Positions 33,962 through 45,239 of a stretch of 64,000 nt of DNA are shown here, in pieces. The DNA comes from Gentiana macrophylla (Eukaryota > Streptophyta > Magnoliopsida > Gentianales > Gentianaceae). The DNA lies in assembly GCA_026214975.1 (NCBI GenBank), contig CM047814.1:21289541-21353540 (forward strand), written 5' to 3'. The position numbers and the translations under genes were made by a program. Under the pieces are notes generated by a model that worked only from the letters and a program-made list of their open reading frames with translations, was not told the DNA's origin and searched no databases. How positions within the stretch are numbered: the first letter of the stretch is position 1; each line of letters begins with the position of its first letter.

Positions 33962-35662
33962 TGTTGGACTTATTTCTATGTTTTGATGATGAGTGCCGGA
34001 CTAATTTGTTATAGTGCAAAGGCAAAAGATGTCTAGATCAAATGTATAGGTTTATTAGAGTTTGATTTATGAATAGGTTTGATCAAACAAGATTTGTAAA
34101 GGTCGGTGATTTATATCGCCAGATCGTCCATATCGAAGAGGGGTAGATAGGTCGATGAGACTAGTCTAGAACACGATGAAGACTGAAGAAATGTGAGGCT
34201 CAAACTCGATTCTGAAGGCTAAGGGACCAAACTTAGTAATTTAAGTCAAGGATATGGAATCGAATTTAGGCAAGTCCGTGATGACCTAAAGTGATTACAT
34301 ATACTTTGTGTACAAGGTCTAAGTTCCATAAGTTGGATGATGTTTGGAACTTGGTTATATTTTAAAAAGGTGTAATCTAACTTCACAAATAAAAGTTAGA
34401 TAAAAGAAATCAGCTGCATTATATTTTTACACAAACAAATTGTCGTTTCAAATAGATCGATGGATATCTCAAACAGATCGATGAACTTGATGATATACCT
34501 CGATTAAATCAAGATTATATTGGAAGATTACATTGGATAAGGACAACTAACTACCTCTGATTTATCAAATAAATCAATGGCTGAGATCAAAAGGATGTTG
34601 GGATGATTCAGATTTTTATCCAATGGTTATAAGTCAAAGGGTGGACAGGCTGCACTGTCAAAACGGAATTCTGACAGTGTCAGTCCTATGAATAGTGACA
34701 GAAGGCAAATCAGATGGGACAAAAACAAGGAACGGTTACATTTGAATTTCAAATACAAGTCACATGCACTCCTACCTATAAATAGAGGACCTTCAACTCA
34801 GAAACTACAGGATTGCTAAAATTTGAAAAACTTTAAAGAGGCAATTCTGAGCTGAAAAACACCCTGCTGAACTCACTGAACTTAAAGCTACTGATCCAGA
34901 TAAATTCTTCAAGTGTATTCTGTATTCAAGCAACATCAAGTATACACACTTGAAGACGCGCAAGTCTTGATTATATCATCCTAATCAAGTCGCCGCAAAT
35001 CGAATCATTTATTTGATTCAATCTTTATTTTATAAAGAACTGCAGAACACAGTGAAGCACAGTTGTGTGAAAGATCGTTGTTTGTGGTGGAGCTGGTGAA
35101 GAGGCAATCCTAACCTTCAAGGACCGAGTGGAAGACTCAGAGCGACAATCCCTACTGTTCCAGGGCCAGTTTGTGAAGCCATAGTTATTGGTGAAGGACA
35201 AGCAACCTTAGGAATCTTTGTAATCGCAATATCAAAGATCTCTAATGAATTTCCTCCAACATCACAGAGGAGAAGAGTGGGTGACAGGATTACACCACCT
35301 GAAACCACTATAAAATCTGCCTACTTACTTTCAGCATTTACATTCTGCACTTAGTTTATTTCACACATCAACCTACTGAATCTAGCAAATGAAATCACAC
35401 ACTTACACTATTGAGTATCTAATACTCAGTATCATATTTAACAACAAGTATTAAGGCTTAATTTTGATATTATTCCGCTTCACAAATTCAGCAATCTCAA
35501 CTATCGATGACTCATCGTTTATCAAAGAAAGCTCTTGAGGTATCAACAGATTCATGAAATATCGCCATCTTTGAAGTTGCAGAATTTGTTAACTCCAAAG
35601 TTTTAAATGTTAAGTTTATTCACCCCCCTAAACTTAACTAAAGCCTTTTCAAGGGACCAACA
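33962..35662 (+). repeat. 3' LTR of the Sire-like element
   Basis: 1701 bp, TGTTGGACTT to GACCAACA, followed by the TSD TATTG (35663-35667). A TATAAATA box lies at 34777-34784. In many places it keeps CTG/CAG where the 5' LTR reads TCG/CGA, and in a few places the reverse. Confidence 0.9.
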
Positions 35663-36940
35663 TATTGTTTCTTTCCGACCCACGGGGGGCGATTGCCACC
35701 CTAAGCTCCAACGTGCGTCCGCCCCTGGTTTACTATCTATTTAATTTATTACTTAGCCACTTTAATAGTCACGTTAAATTAAATGAATCTTATTCAATTA
35801 ATTTAATTTATTATTTATCTTATAAATAATATTTGACTAATTTGTGTCAGGTAGAAAACTATTTTTTACATACACTTTAAAACACTTAGTCATCAGGAAA
35901 ACTAGTTTTTCCATTTATTTGAGAAGCGCTTTCAAATGTGAATTATGCGAGACAAGCCCGGGACCAAGGCCTTATATCAAGAAGATCCAACAATGCGAGT
36001 GGCGAACCAAACTCTTGAAGATCCAACAATGCGAGTGACGAACCAAACTTCTAGGATCCAACAATGCGAGTGACGAACCAAACTCTTTAGTTGAATCAAT
36101 CGTTTCATTAATCTCAGCATCGTATCACCATAGAGTCGAGATTGCACACTTCCAGGATATAGAACATATTTACTCCACTTACTTATAGTAGTTACCGAGC
36201 GCCCACTATATAACCAATACATATAGATAACCCTCTACAGACAGTTCGTATACGGAGCAAAGTATTGTATGTACCGCTCCATAACCTCTTATCTTTGAAC
36301 TACCAGTGATCTACTAATGACCGATACCATTTGATCTTACCAAAGGTGTGCACAATCGATCAATTCCAAGATCAACGCCCGAGAGAACAATCTATCTATT
36401 TCCTCTCATGAAGAAAGAATGGACTCCATCTTTGTGACTTATATTCCCGGCTACCGATCCCTGAGTGGTGTTGAGATGGTCGGGATTAAGGAAGTCATTG
36501 CTTGGCCAACCGTACCGCCAAGTCAAACATCACCCTTGAAAAGGCACAAGTCTATAATCACATCAGGGTTAAGATTAATCCATAAATGGTCATATTGTGA
36601 TCCAGTTAAAATCTCTCGCTACGGACTTAGTATGAGATCGTATTATTGAATCGTTCCAATCCTACATGAACTCTTTCATGTATAAATGCAACCACTAATG
36701 TGTCCAACACCGACGGCCCAGATCAGGCGATCACACTTTAAGTGTTCTGGGACACTAATAGTAAATTGACTGTGAGATCCCAAACTCCAGTCAATTATGA
36801 TTTTAATCAATTTATCACGGACCAACTACTCAAGGTAGTTCACTATAAATTCAATCACCGTACGTAACACTTGTGTACTGAGTTTATGGTTACATAACGA
36901 GCCATTATGGTTACACAACTCCTAAAAGTATCCCGAAACA
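35663..36940. other. Non-coding stretch: minisatellite and decayed LTR-like sequence
   Basis: 35725-35735 (GTCCGCCCCTG) looks like a hAT-type terminus. 35983-36088 is a minisatellite. 36090-36930 has the texture of a decayed retrotransposon LTR on the minus strand (polyadenylation- and promoter-like AT tracts, no ORF over 80 codons), but no partner LTR is in view. No host gene is seen. Confidence 0.45.
35983..36088 (+). repeat. Minisatellite, 35-36 bp unit, three copies
   Basis: GATCCAACAATGCGAGTG is repeated at about 35984, 36020 and 36055, each followed by GCGAACCAAACT or ACGAACCAAACT. The copies are nearly identical. Confidence 0.85.
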
Positions 36941-37145
36941 CAAGGGCGGATCTATGAATTTTCTCCACTAGGGTCTTCAGACTGACAAACTACATTTTTT
37001 ATCCAAAATTTTGTTCCAGTGGGGTCACCGAGCCTAAAACTATATTTTTTAACAACAAAACTACATTGTTTTAATACTAAAAAAAATATCATCGGATCTC
37101 AGTGTTGTCACGTGACCCCTCTTATATAACATAGATCCGCCCCTG
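36941..37145. mobile_element. hAT-type MITE
   Basis: The terminal inverted repeats CAAGGGCGGATCTATG and CATAGATCCGCCCCTG match at 15 of 16 positions. The 8-bp flanks CCGAAACA and CCGGAACA match at 7 of 8. At 205 bp with no ORF it is a non-autonomous element. TIR type and 8-bp TSD place it in hAT. Confidence 0.85.
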
Positions 37146-37907
37146 CCGGAACATGAAGCTGACAAGCAGCTGTCAAGAACCCTTTATGCAAATCCTCATA
37201 AGATTCGAACTTCGCATTCCTACAACATATCAAGGTTGATTCTAACGCAAAAAACGTAATAAAGACATGATTTTTGCACGAAAAATTGAATTACCACGCC
37301 AAAGCAACACTTTATTCGGCAATCGTTTAATCTCATCTTAAATGAAAGTGTAATTTTTTTTATGTAACTTTGTTTCAAATTGTATAATATCAGTACATCG
37401 CGATCATCAACGTAGTCACTGGGTCTAGGGAAATTTTTGTGTGATATGTTCAAATCCACCGAAATGATGTGTGGGTGAATCAGAACTACACAGTTTGTAT
37501 CCAACATATGAACTGTGTGGTTCTGATTCACCCACACATCACTTCGATACATATGAACATACCACACAAAAACCTCTCCGCGTCTCGTATCATTTTGAGC
37601 AGTGATACATTCACTACTCAATTTATCATAACATCATACACAACATAATTAACATAATTTATTTTGTTGGAACCTATCACAATAATTTGTTCATCCTTTT
37701 AGTCATTCAATCAATGACTCTAATTTACAAGTTAGACCATGAGGGCGTGGCCTGTCAATGTTCAAACAATGAGCTGAAATGACCGATTTACTTCTACCCC
37801 AAGTTCCGGCTTCCTCCTCTTCCTTTGTTCTCATCTGCAAAGTCTCAATTTTTTGTATCTAAAACCTCCCTCGGCGCGTGGAAAAGGGGCATTAGGTCGA
37901 GGGAGAT
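37146..37907. other. Intergenic upstream of the transporter gene, with a long hairpin
   Basis: Apart from the inverted repeat at 37430-37576, nothing coding is seen. 37780-37907 becomes CT-rich and should hold the promoter end and 5' UTR of the gene at 37908. Confidence 0.55.
37430..37576. repeat. Long inverted repeat (about 66-bp arms, 15-bp loop)
   Basis: 37430-37495 pairs with 37511-37576. The central about 25 bp (TGTGTGGGTGAATCAGAAC) pairs perfectly, with scattered mismatches outward to AATTTTTGTGTG/CACACAAAAA. This is a stable hairpin of miRNA-precursor or foldback-MITE size. Confidence 0.85.
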
Positions 37908-40900
37908 ATGGAAAGGCTTATCCGTTCCAATTCAATCTCATTACAAACCATTCCTCAACTTCCTCGGCGTCCTCAACTCCCCACTTGCCCGGATAAACTC
38001 CGTGGATTCCCTTTTCGTCCTCTCTCCGAGTCGCGTAGGGTTAAATCGGTTTCGTGCTTTTACCAGGGACTACCGTCCGATTCTTTGAAACTTGTCAGGA
38101 AATCTGTGGGCAGCAGTATTGACTGTTTTGACCATAATTCGTCTCCGGCGGTGGAGGATTCTGCAAATGGGTCATCAAAAGAGATCCGTGTGGTTGGGAA
38201 ATTCGGTGAATCTTCTGTAAATGGACCGAAGGTACTAAGGTTAATTTTACCTGGGCAGTTTATTATTCTAGAATATTATTTTGTAAATAACTTTTTCCAG
38301 AATTTCTGGAAAGTAGATGCACTTTGCTTTCTGTGGTCCTGGGTGAATATGTCTTCTCCTTCCTTACAAGTATGATCTGTGGTTTTGTGCAAAAGAGAGC
38401 TACTATTATGCCTCTCTTGGGATGCGATTTCTTATCTAGATAAAAACTTAACTGATTGACATGAAGAAACGGGAGGGAGCTGATTGATTGAAAGTAGGAT
38501 AAGCCTAATGTCCGTGTGAGCACATTGAATTTCCCTGGTATTGTGCCTAGAATCTTGCTCTTCCTTGTTATTAAAAGTTGGATATTGTTGGGCCATTTAA
38601 GTGGAAATTTAGCTGCAGCACTTTATATGTGTTGAGAGAAGTGTCGAGGCGTGGTATAAACTTTAAAGTAGAGATTCTGAAAGGAAGCATTCATATTGAC
38701 GGACAACAATTGTGAAAATGCTAGTTATAATCCCATTCAATGTCCTCAATCTTATATCAAGTCAATTTACTCCAGTTCTCCCCTTCTTCTCCAATTCAAG
38801 CAGTATATAGTCTCCACCGTTGCCCTTTATTCTAGGCTACCTATTATTATATGTTCATTTTTTTCTTTAAAAATAGGTTTGTTCAAGGAAGTGCTTGTTA
38901 TTGCTTCGCCGATTGTTGGTGTCATCCTTTGTTTAAAGGGCATCTCGGTGCATGGGAGCATCCCGTCTCTGCAGGGTCTGGGGAAGGGCTGGGCATTTAG
39001 GCTTAATATACACAGCTCTATCTATATTTCTACAAGAGTCTGTTTAGACAGCTCGAACCCACGACCTCTGGTCAAACCGCCATATCTTTTGCCACTATGC
39101 CAAGGCTTCCTTTATGATGCCATCGTTTGTTTGCAGTTGGAAATCAAGGGACTGTTGGGCGTTGTTTATTTTCAGGTTCTATTTTGGTCTTGGAAATAGC
39201 TTTCTTCTTTTGGCTGTGGAACCTTTGTTTGAGTGTGATGCTTTTGAAGAAAAATTGTGAGAAGTCTTTTTAGTTTCAAATGTTTGTGTTGTTTGAAGCA
39301 CAACTCTTGTTTTAAGAAGCATTTTCTATCGATATTATTTTCTAAAAAACATGTTCTTGCTTTTCTGAGATGTCCAAATTCAGCCCTCTACTCAAAATGA
39401 AGACTTTTCTCCCCTAAAATGCCCTTAGCCGCTTGAAGTTATTCCGATGAAAGTAATGCACTATTAGATGCTCTGATTACCGTTTTAAGGATGGATATGT
39501 AAATTCTTGTGTCAATTATTGAGATTCAAAGCATTAAATGCACTCTCATAAACTACACATAAAATTAGGAAAATATACTTTGGATAGTAGGGAAAAATAG
39601 GCAATGTAGTAACTTTGATTTTTAAAATATGCTCTTTAATGTGTATTATTTGATTTTTTATGAGGCCATTGTTTCTGTTGTGTACTGTCATGGTAGGAGA
39701 GAAACAATTACTTTTGAAGTCAGCACGTGAAATATTTTATGTTTGTGTCCTCCTCCTCTTCTTTGGTTCAAAGAGAGACGTATTCATGTTTCTGAAGAAA
39801 CATTCTTCACATCAATTATTTGTATATACATAGAATACATAATACCTAATGCTATTTAACTTTCTCATGGTAGCCAGGATACCTATTGATCCTTATGATC
39901 TGTATCTCTGCTAAGATTTTGACTCCATTAGCTTTCAGACTGTTGCTAAACATTCTTTATCTGTTTCCATCAGCTTTATAAACTAGAAAACATCACATGT
40001 GGGTAGGACACGAATATTATGGTGCAGGGAATTTGACAAGTGTTGAGTTGCAGACCTTTTTCGTTGTTATTGTCAGCATTTTGACCCTCCACTAGTTTTG
40101 GATAATTCTTGCTGCATATCTGAAGGTAAGTGGTGAAGAATAGGACTTTATGTAAGTCTGTTGTTTTGTTTCAGGTCATTGCTGCTGTATCGGTATTGAT
40201 CCTTTCAGCTATTTTTGTGACCTTAGTTCATCCATTTGTGGCATCACCAGCTTTTGCTAGTCTCCAAAGTACAGCCACAGCCACAACCACTGGGGGTGGT
40301 TCTGTAGCAGCTGCAGGTAGTCGGCTCATCCTAAACAGTGCATGGACTGGATTCTTTGCTGGTTGCTTACACACATTATCAGGACCTGACCACCTAGCTG
40401 CTTTGGCTCCACTTTCTATCGGCCGTACACGTCTTGAAAGTGCTGCAGTTGGAGCCCTTTGGGGTTGTGGTCATGATGCTGGACAGGTGATATTTGGTTT
40501 GCTGTTTGTACTATTAAAAGATCGTCTCCACATCGAGATTCTAAGGACATGGGGTTCTAGAGTTGTGGGTTTAACACTGCTAGTTATCGGTGCAATTGGA
40601 ATCAAGGAAGCTTTAGAAGCCGTCCCTGCACCCTGTGTTGTTCTTGAAAACGGTGAGTGTGATGTTAGTGCAGTGTATGAAGAAGGTCTCCAAAATCCTA
40701 CTAAAAAGAAGATTGGATTTGCAACGTTTTTCACTGGGATTGTACACGGGCTGCAACCTGATGCATTGATGATTATCTTGCCTGCGCTTGCTTTGCCTTC
40801 TCGGGTGGCGGGTGCTGCATTTCTATGTATGTTCTTGATTGGAACAGTTTTCGCAATGGGAAGTTACACAGTTCTAATAGGTTCATGTAGTCAGGCCTTA

Positions 40901-41014
40901 AAGGAAAGGATACCAAGAATAACCGAAAAACTCACGTGGGCGTCATCTCTTGTAGCAATTGCGATAGGACTTGTCATTCTTGTTAGTGAGATTTTTGGCT
41001 TTACCCTGTACTAA
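37908..41014 (+). CDS. High-affinity nickel/cobalt transporter family protein, plastid-type (At2g16800-like)
   Basis: Two exons, 37908-38231 and 40175-41014, joined in phase 0 by a GT-AG intron of 1943 bp (AAG|GTACTA; TTTCAG|GTC), give 387 aa. The first 108 residues are Ser, Arg and Pro-rich without acidic runs early on, as in chloroplast transit peptides. Exon 2 starts with a membrane segment (VIAAVSVLILSAIFVTLVHP) and then the family motifs HTLSGPDHLAALAP, GCGHDAGQVIFG and GIVHGLQPDALMIILPAL, with about six further hydrophobic helices. The His/Asp motifs are those of NiCoT/UreH-like permeases. The substrate in plants is not settled. The start was chosen because it gives the only N-terminus in frame with exon 2 and of transit-peptide character. 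It appears intact. Confidence 0.9.
38934..39112 (-). mobile_element. Au-type SINE in the transporter intron
   Basis: On the minus strand there is an A-box-like TGGCATAGTGGC (39102-39091), then a B-box GGGTTCGAGC (39060-39051), then the conserved Au-SINE tail with CCCTTCCCCAGACCCTGC and CACCGAGATGCCCTTT. The order, spacing and 3' end match the Au SINE of flowering plants. It is about 180 bp. TSDs are not clear, so it is probably old. It is not a tRNA gene, since no cloverleaf is possible. Confidence 0.85.
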
Positions 41015-43049
41015 TAATACCTGCAAACCACGTCGCATTTATTGTTACTTTTTGACTGTACCGATAAGAGGAAAGAGCACGCCTGCAATTTTCTCTCGGT
41101 TTTCTAGAGGATCTGTCACTGGGAGCAAACCTTTTATTGTAAGCTTTGTATCCATATGGTGTATCCTGCTTATACAATTCATTATTCTTGCAAGCATTTA
41201 GACGGCATTTGTATTGGAGATCACTTTTTTATTGACTACTTTTACTTGTATTTTTTGATCAAGATTTCTGTGATTTTACTACGAGTATTCTTAAAGTTGG
41301 TGTTATCTTTTGGTTACTTTCGTGTGAAATGCAGGCCTTATAGATTTCTGTGATTTTTCAGGCCAAATGAATCGTGTAACACTCGATTTCGGTGTTGCTT
41401 GGAATTCCATTTTAAAAAAAAAAAAAAATCACATTCTTTCAAATTCAGGAAACGTTCAAAAAGTGAGTAAAAATCGTTTCTCAATCCTTTTAATTTAACC
41501 AAAACATCGCTGAAATATCATAGGTAGTGAATCGTATTAAATTCATGAATAAATGAGAACTTAAACCAAAATACATCCTAAAACCGTAAAACTCTGTCAA
41601 TGTTGGGGGTGAAACAAATTTTGAATCATTTTTCCAATTTTTTGTGCACAATGCTCAATGCCATGCTCAAAAGCGGATCTTCATGGACTTTGAGGTTTTG
41701 TTTTCAAGTATCAAACGATCTAGTTTCTGCATCCGCCATTAGTCATGCTAATATTTTATGTATGAAACAATTGTACCGAAGGGATGATAGGAAAAAAGAA
41801 CTTCTGTATCGATCAAAATCTTCATCGGAGGGACGGACGAAAAAAAAATTTGGACCATTTCTCGATTTGTGCGTATAAATCGCTTTGCGCATAGAAGTAA
41901 TCTTCTCTCAGATCGTCTAATTTTATCGGATGTCCCCGAAGGGACGAAAGTTAGTTGTGGGCAAGAGTAATATGTAGCGGGCAAGAGCAGCAGCAAATCA
42001 CGATGTGGGAGAATAATTGTTGAAGGATTCACGCACAATTATTGCTAACGACGTCGCTTACCGTGAAAATTCTGGGTTCATATGGGAGGCTTCTAAAATT
42101 TGATTGGCCCGATACTTTTTATTTTTATTTTTAAGGGAATTGGCCCGATACTTGAAAGCTGTTAGACTGATTTCTTTTTTGCATTTACTTGTAGAAAAGA
42201 AAAACGACACCACATAAATACGGAGACACATTTATTTTCAAATTTTAGAAGCTCGACACGGCAAATAATAAAACAAATATATTTTCTTGTCTTTAGACAT
42301 ATCGTCGGAAAAATTTGAAACTAAAAGATATAAAAAAAAATTCATTTTAGGTGATGTATATAAAAATATTAATCAGTATTATTTAAGTCGACCGACACGT
42401 GTCAAATGCGTGTCGTGTTAGAAAAGTACCGAACACTACACACGACACTCAAATTGAATGTTGGTGTTTCCTAAATCAAAACTAAACTATGTCGTTTATC
42501 AATCTCTATAAAAAGAAATCACACTTGAAACTCGATTCCTTCACTTTTTTTTAGTAAAATTATTCACGATCGGAAAAAAAGAAAAAAAGCGTTGTTGTCA
42601 ACAATTAACAACACTTATCACTTAATCTACATATATTAAGTGATTTTTACATCGAAATATGTTTGATAATTACTTCGTAACCACTTCGTATTACGTGTGT
42701 CTAAATTTTCCTAACAAGTTTTTAATGATGTGATTATGACTTAATGAAATAAATGGAATATGTTTCTTATATGTAGCATTACTTTATATTATATATGCTT
42801 TTAATATGTCTTGTTGATGTATCATGTATTTATAATTTGAAATTAGAGTGTGTCGTCGTGTCACACGAGATACACCCGTCATTGTATTAATGTTTATAAG
42901 TTTTGATACTTTATAAAAATAAAAATAAAAATAAAAATAAAAGGAAAATGGGTCCCGTGTTTTACTGCTAATGACACACAAAAAAATGTGGCTCACATGT
43001 ATTTTAAGTGACGTGGCAGCACTACAATTATAACTTTATTTAAAAGGTA
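41015..43049. other. 3' UTR and intergenic region
   Basis: 41015 to about 41400 is likely the transporter 3' UTR. An A-run lies at about 41414-41428. A cluster of short degenerate words (GGACGGACGAAAAAAAAATTTGG) lies at 41828-41850, and an AAAAT pentanucleotide run at about 42917-42942. No ORF is credible. Confidence 0.55.
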
Positions 43050-43288
43050 CTACATCCGTCCTAAAATATAAGTCATCCTATAAGTTTTCACATAGATTAA
43101 GAAAGTGGTTAAATGTTATAAATTTTAAGGTTAATGTCTAAAACGTCCATTGACCATCATTAATGCAATAATTGTTAAGGGTATAATAGAGAAAAATGTA
43201 ATAAATGTTGCATTGGTAATGTAAAATGACTTATATTGTGGGACAAATCTAAAAGCGTAAGATGACTTATATTTTGGGACGAGGGTAG
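43050..43288. mobile_element. Stowaway-like MITE (TA target duplication)
   Basis: The ends CTACATCCGTCCTAAAATAT and ATATTTTGGGACGAGGGTAG are inverted repeats over about 28 bp (24 matches), flanked by TA on both sides. CTnCnTCCGTCCCAAAATATAAG is the Stowaway/Tc1-mariner MITE end. An extra inner copy of the right arm (about 43229-43246) is present. 239 bp, no ORF. Confidence 0.85.
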
Positions 43289-45239
43289 TACTATGTCTTA
43301 TTTAACTTATCACCATTTATAAAATATAATTGTTTCACTATTTACCGTGTGGAGTTTTTAAAATTCGAAAATAAATGTTTCGCCGAATATATATTTTTTA
43401 GGATGGTGTGTCGTCGTATTCATGTGATTTCTTTCAAAATGTGTATAATTATTGATGCAAAAGAAAACCAAAAATAAAAAATAAAAATTCTTACATGTAA
43501 AAAAAATTAAAAACAAAAACAATAAATAAAAACATAACAAACATGCGGTTGAGATAATGCACAGCATATTGTACCGCATGCTTTGCACCTTAGGGGATCC
43601 TCTCCCCTTTGTTTACGTGGAACGCGATTCCCTACGGTGTAAAGGGGTGCGGTGCGGTGTTGTGCACCCGAAACGGCGTTGTTTCGGGTGAAAACGACAC
43701 CGTTTTGACTGTGTTTTTTTTTTAGATCGGAACAAAACAGCGTCGTTGCGGACCGAAACGGCGTCGTTGCGGACCGAAACAGCGTCGTTTTGGTGCACAG
43801 CACGCCGCGCTGTGCACCTTTGTACCGTAGGGGATCGGCACTCTTGTTTACGTATCTAGTACATCCACGGACAGTTTTTATTTTCGATACATAAAAAACA
43901 TTATATAATTAAGTCTAACACAGTTAGTTATGTTAATCCAGTTCATCCGACCATGCAAATATAATCAATTAGCCCATTCAATCACTAATTTATGGTTTCG
44001 TCCCTGAACACATCTACTTATACAACCCCTTATCAAGTTGTAAGAAAATGACATCTAGTTGTTTCATCTTACCCTATTATTTCAGGTTAATCTAGCTATA
44101 CACCCATTTACATCGCAAATATAAAAAAATAAAAAAAAATAACACACTTTTGCCAAATGTTTTTTACTACACCAAATTATAATATTTCCAATTCTCCTTC
44201 ATAGCGCAACATCTAAGACTGTCAGCTTCACAACGAGGGCACTCGGGTCCGTCCGCTTCATAGCGTGAACCGCGCAGCGAGTCGTTTCGCGACACAAAAG
44301 CTGCCCAAGACCATCCGCTTCATAGTGTGCCATTCGAACTGTGCTCACAAGCAACCCACTTCATAGCAATTCGTCTCGGTATAAGGTTATCGATTCGCTG
44401 ACAACTTTACTCACCATCTTGTATTTTGAACAAATACCTAAGGCACGGAGTATGGGGCCATTGATACGCCTGGCCCGCAAAGGAACCCGCGAATACGTAA
44501 TCAGGCCCGTCCGACGGCCCAAACAGTGGATAGGGTCCCCGGCCCTCGGAGTCCGCATCAGCATAAGCCGGATAATCAGGCGGGGTATAATCAGATCTAT
44601 CTAAAGCCTTCAGTCAACCTCATAAAGCATGAAGCAAAGCCAGGGGACCGATCAGTCCGCCCTTCAGAGCATGAGTCCGAAATCACGGACCGAGCCCGCT
44701 AGTCAAGGCAAGCAGGATTCAATTTGACAAAAGTACAAGGCAAGCACAACGGAGCAGTGAAGTGTCGGCCCCGTCCCACACGAAGCTGCAATAACAGCTG
44801 TCTAGCTTAATTAATGTCATATCATACTTAATTATGTATTGTACGTCATACTTAGCTTAATTGTCATTAGCAATCCGCATATATATAGGTTCAATGTAAA
44901 TAATTTGGGGATCCATAATTCAATATATGCAGATACATACTACCAATTTGTCGACTTTATTCCTATCTTCATAGAGCTTTGGGTCCGACCACCATCTTTT
45001 CATATACACCACCGCACATCACCGGCATAATCACATATAAACAGCCAGATATCCTTACCAAACATCCATTACCGCCACCATGATAATTCCGACGTTATCA
45101 CTCCCGATCTTTTAAAATCAACAAAAAAAACCCTCGTTTTTTTTCTTTATCTTCTTCTTTTTCTTTTTCATATTCATCTTCATCATATCACCAAACTCAT
45201 TTTCCCATTTTATTCATATATCTTCAAAATATAAATTTT
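43289..45239. other. Intergenic repeats and LTR-like remnant
   Basis: 43586-43855 has a short tandem array flanked by direct repeats (separate entry). 44196-44370 repeats CGCTTCATAGCG-like words four times. 44440-45010 is GC-rich then AT-rich, with a GCATATATATAGG box near 44876, like a decayed LTR. 45120-45200 is T-rich. No protein-coding gene is seen. Confidence 0.45.
43586..43855 (+). repeat. ACGGCGTCGTT tandem units between direct repeats
   Basis: Three about 21-bp units (GAAACGGCGTCGTTGCGGACC and variants) lie at about 43735-43791. The stretch is framed by direct repeats containing TAGGGGATC and TTGTTTACGT (43593-43617 and 43829-43853). A local inverted repeat (GTGCACAGC/GCTGTGCAC) lies at 43792-43819. 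Unclassified. Confidence 0.6.

Larger units (their letters stand above)
26394..35662 (+). mobile_element. Sire-like Ty1/copia retrotransposon with most of pol deleted (TSD TATTG)
   Basis: It has two LTRs of 1681 and 1701 bp (26394-28074; 33962-35662), identical 5-bp flanks TATTG (26389-26393; 35663-35667), a PBS at 28077 and a purine tract before the 3' LTR. Gag remnants run from 28183, RNase H ends near 30100, and a long post-pol region occupies 30570-33793. Large size, a UBN2-like gag, an extra ORF after pol and the CACCAAAAAGGGAAAT tract fit the Sire/Maximus lineage. Protease, integrase and most of RT are missing. It cannot be autonomous. Confidence 0.9.

Noticed and set aside
26335..35735. 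hAT element split by the Sire-like insertion (CAGGGCG at 26335, GTCCGCCCCTG at 35725)
   Set aside because: The proposed flanks (GTCATCGT and GTTTACTA) do not match and the left terminus is too short to trust.
36090..36930. Solo LTR
   Set aside because: No paired TSD or terminal dinucleotides that I could defend; left as LTR-like remnant.
39051..39102. Possible tRNA gene from A-box and B-box matches
   Set aside because: No acceptor stem or anticodon arm; the downstream sequence is the Au SINE tail.
38696..39199. 167-codon ORF inside the transporter intron
   Set aside because: It spans the antisense Au SINE and intronic sequence; no protein resemblance.
44440..45010. Full LTR retrotransposon or solo LTR
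   Set aside because: LTR-like texture and a TATA-like box, but no TG/CA ends with matching TSD could be fixed.
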